Assembly (NCBI RefSeq): GCF_029633865.1
Contig: NC_079217.1
Span: 55,342,979-55,406,978, forward strand
DNA from: Lampris incognitus
Taxonomy: Eukaryota > Chordata > Actinopteri > Lampriformes > Lampridae
Length of the DNA: 64,000 nt
Direction: 5' to 3'
Shown here piece after piece: positions 10,845 to 21,600 of this stretch. The notes under the pieces are model-generated. The model searched no databases, was not told the DNA's origin, and worked only from the letters and a program-made list of their open reading frames with translations. How positions within the stretch are numbered: the stretch's first letter is position 1; each line of letters begins with the position of its first letter. A program made the translations under genes and the position numbers.

Positions 10845-13800
10845 TTAACGGCGGAACCACACCCAGCTATTGATCAACCAGAAAGCCACAGTGACCGAAT
10901 ACAGGATCATCTCACGCTTGGCTCGTTCCTTGTTCTCCTCCTCCAGGTGTTGGAGTCTCCTATTTAACTTGATGATCTATTGTTAAAATGAGAAAGAACC
11001 TTAATTTCACACTCACAAAAGATTTGTTCGCGGTAAAAGCTCAGTACACAAAAAATGGAGGTTGAATTCACCTGGCGACGAAGTGTTGCTGCATCAACGA
11101 CAGCCATGTCATCAGACCCTGCATCTAAGGTGGTGTCAAGTGTTGATAACACAAGTCTTAAAGAGGAAATAAACAAAAACAAAACTGAGCCAGAACAAAA
11201 TTTCAGAGGCTCATGAATAGACTGGATCTCTCCTTTGCACAATGTATAAGGTATCATAGGAAAATTTACTTTACTGGACTTTCTCCACCACTAGTTAATT
11301 TAGCTAAATATGCATATCACCTTATTGGTCAGGAATGAGAATGGATAGAGGGGGAAAAAGAAGGAAAACCAAAAGAGGAAAGAAATGGAGTCTCTGGGTG
11401 CCAGGTCGAGTTACCTCGATTCATGCAGGGGGTTTGAGCTCGATGCTGACCCCCCTCGCAGTGACGGTCTACTAAAGAGGTGGGGAAGAAACAGAGGGAA
11501 AAGGAAAACAAGAGAGATAGAGCAGCATACATGGTACACAGTGTTGCACACATGCAGACACAACTCGCATCTACCCTGCATACTTATTTGACGTCCTTCT
11601 TGAAAATGGAGCCAAGACCAAACTCTACAAGCTTTGTAACATGAAACTTAATACAATACATATAGTGCAAAAAACAAAAAAAAAGGAAAACTGTCCTTCC
11701 ATAGAAGACCCCTAGCAATTTTTAAACCGTAACCTGACCAAGGGTAAAGTGGAGGTTGTATTAACAAATGATCCATTTTCCTCTTTGCTGCTAAAACCAA
11801 GACTGAGAATGCAAATGGTTTAGCAAGGCCAAAAACTCAAAGAAGGAATATGGCATCAGCAATTAAAGTTTGAGGTTCAATTTATGTGAACTGCTATTTC
11901 TGTCCATTTTAGGTCATAGTACAACTGCCCCCAAGTCAGAGAACTTGATATGATGACACTGCTATCTGGACCTCCATTGACTAGCTGTAGATTAAAATCC
12001 ATGTAATGATGACAAAAGAAATCTCTCTTCTTAATATTTTGAGCCAAATCTTAAGGTACTGTCACACCTAGTTAATTTAGAACAGTTATTTCAAACACTG
12101 GTACACTTGCCCCTTTAGCCCATTTGATTTGGGCAGGTGAGAACACGGCAATCACACTCTGGTGTGGACAACTATAAGACTGGGTTGAGGAGCTGGTCTC
12201 TGTGGGTCCAAATTAAGTCTAGGGCAGTTCTTATGGATGAGAAAAGGATCCCAATCTGGATATGGCTCAAATATAGAAGCACTGGGAATGATATGTTAAA
12301 CATATCTTAGTCAGAAGTTTTTTTCCCAGGCAGCATGTTCTAAATGAGGTGAAACAAATTGTTATCGAGATGTTGTTTTAAAGCTAGTGAAATCGCACAT
12401 TTTTCAAACAGGTGATTTTGACGCTGTATGTTTGTTTCATCACGGAAAAGTATCATTTCTGAGTACCAAATTTGTGAACAATGCCAGCGACGACTACCCT
12501 CATATGGGTTCTTTTGCTAAATCATAGTTTGCTTGATATTTTACAATGGTAAACGTAACACCACACATGGAAAATTGTAACGATATAAAAACTATTCCTT
12601 TGATTTGGCTCAAAGCAAATTGACAATAGCGTAAAAACACCCTTGGGGAAGCCACAGTTTAACATATATCAAATCGTGCCACATCTATCATGAAATGATT
12701 AAGATGCTTGGTTAATATGTGTTACTGAGTGTTAGAAATAGTCACGTTGAAAGCTGTTTCACATAACTTAGCATACTATGCCAAATAAATCACTCAGAAG
12801 CTTTTTAAACACACCCAAATGCCAATACAGTGTTTCAGAAGTTTAAACAGACAAACTTTACAGCAGCAATTCAACTGATGATTAACTGGCAATTTACCAA
12901 CTTAAAAAGAGTAAAGGCAGCGGATGCATTCTGATAGCCCCTCTTAGCAATGGCTGTCAAACCAGTGGCCCAATCACAATTCAAAGATAAGATAAATGAC
13001 GTCAGAATGACCCTTGGACCCTTTCAACCTTAATCAATTTGCCAGTTTGAGAGATTATCAGGAACTGAATTCATGACCTCAATGCAAGCAAGATGTCTAT
13101 AGGAATATCACTAGTAATTCTACATTTCTAAACAATGTAAAGAGAAAGCACGGTCTCAGCTAGAATCAAGACCCTAAGCAGGTCAGGGGATGGGCAGGTC
13201 ACCTGCGATGGTTCTCATCCAGGACCTCCAGGACCTGCTGGTAGGCCCGACGTGTGGTGGACTGGATGAAAGACAAAACGCCACTAGCGCTGTACAGGCT
13301 CTGTTCGTCCTCAGCAACAGTGAGAGGTGGGCATGGGCGGACAGGGGCAGGGGGGGATGGGGTCATGCTGCTCAGTGCCCACCAACATGAGCAGCCATGC
13401 CAGAGAAAAGAGGTAGGAAAAGAAAAGGGACATTGAGGGAGCCAGGAAGGAAGGAAGGGAGGGAGGGAGGGAGGGAGGGAGGGGTGGGGGGGGGGGGAGA
13501 AAGTGAGGAAAAATGTACTGTCCTCAACTGAACGATACAAACAGCCACCAGGTGAAAGTAGTAAATAAAAACATGTTGTGATAGCCCGATAACAATGGAA
13601 TTAAACCTGGCAACCACGAGCAGAGCTCCACCAACAAACACCCAAGCACTTGAAAACAGACGGAGGGCAAGTTATGAAAGCAATGGCATGTTTGCCTAGA
13701 TGGCGGAATCACTGAGTAGAAAGAAAGACCACTGAAATAGCAGTCAACTGCAGAATAAATGATAAGTTGAGAAAAAGAATAGCACTAGGGATACTATATA

Positions 13801-16800
13801 AACGTAGTTTGATAAACGTAGTCTAATGAGTGAAAGGGGATGTTATGTTCCCCAATACATTTTCCCTGTCAGAAGTCCAGACTTTTACCAGTTTCTAGTT
13901 ACATTTTTGGACTGATTTTTGAAAATTTCATTATTTAGGTACATGTATGCTCATAATGTCTGGGCAATATGGATGGATGTCAACATGACCATGTATTTCT
14001 ATAGCTGGAGATTTTTCTTTATATCAAATGAAAAATGCAACAAATAAAATGGGTGGAAGTCCACTGTAAAATTCTTGTAGTAAGCATATTGGGCTTGAAC
14101 TGCAATATGTTTCTATTCCTCTCCAAACTTTTTTTGCAATTATCCAGTTTTCAATTTTTGTTACATTTCCACCATTTTTAGACTAGTATAGTCTGAAAAT
14201 GTTGGTATACGAACAGTTTGACTGCAAGGTGTTAATGGATCAGTGTCAATGACATGCACGACAATGCTTAACACTGTAAACAGCAATAAGCTCAGCAACA
14301 CCCTCAAAACTGATAATGGAGATATGCAATGCGAGTGATGTACATAAACCAAATACTAGTCAGGTAACTAAGTAAGTTCACAGAATTCACAAAAATTATA
14401 AATGAGGGGAGCAAAAGAAAGGTGCAAAAGACTAGTGGGTAAAACAGATCAGAGGGGGCATGCTCAAGTCTCACAGTGGCAAGCTCATGTTGATACTTAC
14501 ATGGAATCATTTCTGGTCAACTGACCATTGTGACGGATGGCTGCATTCTCACTAGCTGACCGTTCCCGTCGTAACCGGCCATGGGGTCGCAACTAGGGTA
14601 AGTAATAAAAAGCATTGTAATTGCTATGGGTTGCATTTGCAAAATTTCTTCAAGGTCAGTGAGGGTGATTCATTAACTCCTGAGACCCTGCAATTCATTG
14701 TTGTCCACTCTAGTAGACATTACATTTTTGCTCATATCACTCATACTATACATGTCACTCCATTAAGTTCTGTTGTTCCTTAAAGAGGACAATTGGGGCT
14801 TTAAAATGACATCACGTGTGGGGGGTGTGAATTTGCCTGCGCCTGTCTTTTCAAAAAGGCTCCTATCACAACAAGCATATTTTATGGAAAAAAGAAAGGT
14901 AAGCATGATATTCATAATCAAAACATTTTTAACGTTATATTTTCATTGTTTTCGGCAAGTAAACATCTCAGGAATATTTGAGTGAGTTTTCAGACCTGAG
15001 CTTACGTATTTTCATTTAAAAAACAACTAATTTATAAATGTACTCTGTAGTGGACGTCAGGGCTCTGTACTTATGTTTGTTTCGCATTTTTCAGTAGACA
15101 GCTCTATGACAGTGGCAGCAGGGATTCTTAACAGAATCACTGAGAGAGATTCAGACACAGATCTATCAGAGGATGAGAGTCCGGTGAGAGAGGATGAGAC
15201 AGCAGAGGGTGAAAGTTCAGATAAGGAGGACCCAGATGAGGTGGACCAAGACGCAGAACCAGATCAAGTGTGCTGTCGTCCTCTGTGGGCCAAAACTGAC
15301 ACGCAGGGTTCTGAGGCTTTTAATCAGTGCAACAATGGAAGGATAACCTACAGAGATGTGTTCCAGGAAACAGATCCCAACAGTTTATTTTTGAACCTAA
15401 TGAAAAAATTAATGACGAAAAAAATGCTAACACATTCATTAGAAGGATGGATGTATGAAACTAAGGGCAACAGTGTTCTCAAGTGAACTATCCCTTTAAC
15501 ATTTTTATAACATTTTAATTGTGCTAAATTATTGAAGAATGCAGAATTACACCAGATGATGCTGTCCTTAGCCATAGACTGGAGCCCACTGCAGTACTTC
15601 CAGCAGTACACTGATGAGCAACTAATTCAGGATTTGTCTGTCTTCACCAACCCGCACATGGTACAGGATTCAGGCTGCAGCTGGAGCCCACTGCAGTACT
15701 TCCAGCAGTACACTGATGAGCAACTAATTCAGGATTTGTCTGTCTTCACCAACCAGCACATGGTACAGGATTCAGGCTGCAGCTGGAACACAACACCAGA
15801 AGAGATCAAGACCTTTTCAGGAATCTCAGTGTACGTGGCATGCCTTGGATATCCAAGAATTAAAATGTACTGGGCTGCCAAAACAAGAGTCCTGATTATA
15901 ACTGACTCCATGACACGAGATCATTTTTACAAGATCAGATCTTCACTGAAAATGGTCAATGATCTGGATATGCCAGAAGATGATAAGAAAAAGGACCTGC
16001 TGTGGAAAGTAAGAACACTCCTCAAGAGAGTGGTCCAAAGTTACAATAGCCTACCCTGGCCAGCAAAGGTCTGAATTGACAAACAAATGGTTTTCACAGG
16101 CCAGTGTCCAGTTCGTCAATATGTTCCCAGCAAACCAAATCCAATAGGGATTAAAGGTGTTTGTTCTTGCAACTTCAAGTGGCCTTGTTTTGGACTTTGA
16201 GACCTACCAGGGAAAGAACACCTTTGTTCAAGACCACCAAATGGGAATAGGTCCAAATGCAGTCCTGCGTTTGACTGAGATGGTTCCCAGAGGAACATTG
16301 GTGTACTTTGACAGGTATTTTACCACCATCAAACTTCTGGAGGCTCTTCTGAAAAGGGGCCTTCCTGATACAGGAACAATTCAGAAGAATCAAATTCCAA
16401 AAGAGTGCCACTTCACTGCTGACGAGTTCCTGAGTAAAAAAGGAAGAGGGTCATCAGAAATGATTGTACGGAGACCTCATGAAATCACACTCACCAAGTG
16501 GGTGGACAACAAGCCTGTTGTCATGCTATCGACCGTGCATGGGATTGAGCCCCAGAACACCTGTTCCAGTTGGTAAAAAAAAAACAACAAAAAAACAAGC
16601 AAGTCCAAGTCCCAAGATCTGCAGTGGTAGTGGAATATAACAGCAACATGGGGGGTGTTGATATGTGCAATCGCATGCTCAGCTACTACAGAATGTCAAG
16701 CCGCACCAAGAAGTGGACAGTTCATACCATGCTCCACTTCACTGATGTAGCAATGACCAACTCATGGATTAAATACCGACAAGAGAGCCAGGCCTTGCAA

Positions 16801-18618
16801 CAACCTGCAAAGAAAACCTCCCAATACCTGGAGTTCAAACTCTTCTTGGCTCAGGAACTGATATCCCAGGCACAGGTATGTCAACGAGATGAAACTGACT
16901 CAAGTGACGAAGAATTCTCTCAAGAAATCAAGAAAAGGAAGCCCACCCAGATGAGAGCTTATGGGAATACGGTGCAATCCATTTGCCCCAAATAGTCAAC
17001 ATTCCAAATGCTTCCAGATGCAGAATGCCTGAATGCAAAAGCAAAACCTTGTGAGATGTATAAAGTGAAACATGTTCCTGTGTCTCCGAAAAGTCAGAAT
17101 GCTTCATGAAATACCATCTACTAGAGTCAAACAACTAATGAAGAAATCACAAAAGGTTCAGGTGAAATGGTGAAGTTAATACATTGAAGTTAATACAAAA
17201 TCTACATTTTCTATTTGTTTTATATGTGGAGTTTTACTATGGTGTATCTTACCAGATAATTCCAGTGGATCTTTCCACTGGAAATGTTTCACTTTTGAGA
17301 ACAATAAAATCCTGATGTCCACTACAGTTGATATGTTGAAAAATTTGAATAAAATTAAGTTTTAACATTTTTTTTCTTTGCAATGTGTTTTTTTCACCAC
17401 CCCAACACTTCATTATGTCAAAAAAGTAGGAATTAAAACTCTTTTTTCCTGGGTCTATATAGACAACTAAACTGGGCAGATGTAGTAACAGTGGTTAGGG
17501 TCTCACTGATCCTTAAGCTTATCTGTGCAATCAAAAATAGAGTTTTGAGTAAAACATTTAAACATCCATCCATTATCCAAACCGCTTATCCTGCTCTCAG
17601 GGTCGCGGGGATGCTGGAGCCTATTCCAGCAGTCATTGGGTGGCAGGCGGGGAGACACCCTGGACAGGCCACCAGGCCTCCACAGGGAGCACACACACAC
17701 ACGCGCGCAAATCCTAGGGACAATTTAGTACGGCCGATTCACCTGACCTACATGTCTTTGGACTATGGGAGGGAACCGGAGCCCCCAGAGGAAACCCATG
17801 CAGACACAGGGAGAACATGCAAACTCCACACAGAGGACGACCCCCAAGGAGGGACTACCCCAGAGCTCGAACCCAGGACCTTCATGCTGTGAGGCGACCG
17901 CGCTAACCACTGCGCCACCGTGTCGCAAAGGTTATACGGTGGCGCACATTTAAACAATTCCACTTAATGTTGTGTATACCTGTGAGCAACAAATAAAATC
18001 AATCTATTTCTCTCAGGACTCTTCGTGTAATGAAAGTGATAAAGTGGCTCTGGTGCTGACTTTTGACTAGGATTTTTGGATGTAAAGCAGCTCATTGACT
18101 TGGGAAAGGAACTCACTCTCATATAAAAATGTATGATTATTTAATCCATCTCTGGAGAAGCAAAGAAACAACAACAACAAAAAATTGGTAGCAGGGCTCA
18201 ATGGTATTCAATTTGGCTTAAAAATGAAAACAAAGAAATTATACAAAACATTTAACAAATCTAAGAACAACATAAAATAAACAACTCAGTGTTAATCCTC
18301 CTGTAAGTGCCAGTGAGATGGTTCATTCCATTTTTCCTCCTATCATATGTTGCTTACAACTCATTAACGAAATATGCACCTGCAAGCCTCATGCCTACTG
18401 AACACATATAGAATTAGTCCTTATGTCCACTGGAGAGCTCTTTCAAAGAAACATTACTAGCACTGGAGGAGAGCTCTTGAAGGATGGAAGGATAAGGAGG
18501 ATGTGCAGTACCTGTTGTTACCAAATGACAAAGTTGCACAATAAAATAATGATTCCTAAAATAATGATTCCTCCTTTGTCTTTAGTCATACTGTGATAAT
18601 ATAATATATATACATGAC

Positions 18619-18655
<37 letters not shown>

Positions 18656-21600
18656 TACCGTTCAAAAGTTTGGGATCACCCAAACAATTTTGTGTTTTCC
18701 ATGAAAAGTCACACTTATTCACCACCATATGTTGTGAAATGAATAGAAAATAGAGTCAAGACATCGACAAGGTTAGAAATAATGATTTGTATTTGAAATA
18801 AGATTTTTTTTACATCAAACTTTGCTTTCGTCAAAGAATCCTCCATTTGCAGCAATTACAGCATTGCAGACCTTTGGCATTCTAGCTGTTAATTTGTTGA
18901 GGTAATCTGGAGAAATTGCACCCCACGCTTCCAGAAGCAGCTCCCACAAGTTGGATTGGTTGGATGGGCACTTCTTTGAGCAGATTGAGTTTCTGGAGCA
19001 TCACATTTGTGGGGTCAATTAAACGCTCAAAATGGCCAGAAAAAGAGAACTTTCATCTGAAACTCGACAGTCTATTCTTGTTCTTAGAAATGAAGGCTAT
19101 TCCATGCGAGAAATTGCTAAGAAATTGAAGATTTCCTACACCGGTGTGTACTACTCCCTTCAGAGGACAGCACAAACAGGCTCTAACAGGTACTATTTAA
19201 TGAAGATGCCAGTTGGGGACCTGTGAGGCGTCTGTTTCTCAAACTAGAGACTCTAATGTACTTATCTTCTTGCTCAGTTGTGCAACGCGGCCTCCCACTT
19301 CTTTTTCTACTCTGGTTAGAGCCTGTTTGTGCTGTCCTCTGAAGGGAGTAGTACACACCGGTGTAGGAAATCTTCAATTTCTTAGCAATTTCTCGCATGG
19401 AATAGCCTTCATTTCTAAGAACAAGAATAGACTGTCGAGTTTCAGATGAAAGTTCTCTTTTTCTGGCCATTTTGAGCGTTTAATTGACCCCACAAATGTG
19501 ATGCTCCAGAAACTCAATCTGCTCAAAGAAGTGCCCATCCAACCAATCCAACTTGTGGGAGTTGCTTCTGGAAGCGTGGGGTGCAATTTCTCCAGATTAC
19601 CTCAACAAATTAACAGCTAGAATGTCAAAGGTCTGCAATGCTGTAATTGCTGCAAATGGAGGATTCTTTGACGAAAGCAAAATTTGATGTAAAAAAAATC
19701 TTATTTCAAATACAAATCATTATTTCTAACCTTGTCAATGTCTTGACTCTATTTTCTATTCATTTCACAACATATGGTGGTGAATAAGTGTGACTTTTCA
19801 TGGAAAACACAAAATTGTTTGGGTGATCCCAAACTTTTGAACGGTAGTGTATATATATATATATAAAAATGTGACATAGCGTTTTTGTGTTATTATCACC
19901 AGTCATTCATTTTTTTTGTTCCTGTTTTTCCCTTTTCCTAAAATTGTGATTTTTTTTTCTCCCAAGACTGGAAAGATGTCATGGTTCTAGGCTCAAGAGA
20001 GCTCAAGTCGCTGCATTGGGTGGAGAGTTCTCAAATTGAAGACAGTACACAGAACTGTCTTTCCATAGAAGACAATACCAAAATACAGGAAGCATTCTTT
20101 TACAGTTGCGTGGACAAATTGCCTAAGTCCTAATGAACACAAATTCACCAAGTCCTTACTTGCTTGGACTCGATCACAGAAGTGTTTTGCATTTTTATCA
20201 GGTGTTGCAAGCATCATTGTAACACTACTTGGATAAAACGTTGATTTCACCCTGCACCAAAGAAATCCTGACCTCTTCGTTGGACACAGCTTGAGCTGCA
20301 CTCTGTTCCGTCTCCAGGAAGTCCAGGGGTCGCTCGTTAAGGGTGAGGACCCTAGGTGGAGTCTTTAATGCCAGCATCTCAAGGGGTGTGGACTGGATTA
20401 GGTCAAGATCCCTTGGTCTGGAAAACCTGGCGTCATCGTTGTTACCTGATAATACATTTGACAGTTTTCTTATCTTGTGATTGAGATCAACTATATCACT
20501 ATTTTGATCAGTATAAAATGTGGATTTTCTTCTGCATTCAAACAATGCAAAACATTTCATATTTTCAAATCCAATGTATACTAACATTAAAAACGGATGT
20601 ACTATTATAACTGCAGTTTTGAATTTTCATTTTGAATCGACAAGACTTAGAAAACAGACTTCTTTTACTACTAAGTATGGGCAATGCACAAAGAACGCAG
20701 CCACTCACTGATGGTGACATCTGAAATGTGCTGAACAACTCTGAAAACATTTCATAGTGCAGATTGCTATCAGTTTGATAGTCATTGTGATATGCAGTTT
20801 AGTGTCTGTAATAACAATCCAGGGCTCCAGACTAACGGTGTCCCATTGTCCCGGGGACGATAGAAAATGTGTTTGGGACTAAAGGAAATCTTCCCCAGGA
20901 TGCCTCCGGGATGAAAGGGATTTTATATATAATGTTTCCATATTTTATTTCAAACTATCTCATAGCAAATGACAAACTGAACCGAGTACTGACTACAATG
21001 AAGCGCGACTTCTCATGCTGTTACTATAGATACTATCACTGGCTGGCTACTCAGCGTGAGACCTGAAATACACTTGCGGCACTGGTCCATCTATCCCCTC
21101 ATTCACAAACAGTTTGCTGGCAGGACCTCACAAATATGCTTTGCTGGTTAAACAAAGCACAAATCAAGCACCAAGAGGGCACTGCATCGCCTTCATCACA
21201 CCCGAGTAGGCTTACAAACTCAAGAGTCCAAGGACAAATTTAAATGGCTGTATTTTGTTATTAGTCATTGGATTGAAAAAAGTCCAGCCAGCTGCTTGCT
21301 ACTAGATAACTAACTTTAGTCAGACTCTCTGATTGACATTGGATGGGTCATGGGTGGTGAAATAATACATCAAAATTAGCAACATGGCTTGCAAAAGTAT
21401 TCATACCCCTTGAACTTTTCCACATTTTGTCACATTACGACCACAAACATAAATATATTTTATTGGAATTTTATGTGAAAGACCAACACAAAGTGGCACA
21501 CAATTGTGAAGTACAAAGAAAATTACACATGATTTAAAAAAAATTTACAAATAAAAAACTGAAAAGTGCGGTGTGCAAAAGTATTCAGCCCCCTTTTCTC

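Larger units (their letters stand above)
14673..17516 (+). mobile_element. piggyBac-like DNA transposon, degraded
   Basis: Transposase remnants of the piggyBac (DDE_Tnp_1_7) family lie between TTAA sites at 14673-14676 and 17513-17516. Just inside both TTAA copies is a shared string, TGAGACCCT, in inverted orientation, taken as the tip of the terminal inverted repeats. A subterminal inverted pair, TGTAGTGGACGTCAGG at 15046 and its complement near 17304-17326, supports one element. The exact ends are tentative. It lies in the mff intron between exons 14501-14592 and 20273-20445. Confidence 0.6.

Noticed and set aside
13199-13540. Extended upstream part of the mff exon open frame
   Set aside because: The proline/serine-rich part is the translated purine tract in the intron; the acceptor at 13368 fits the phase.
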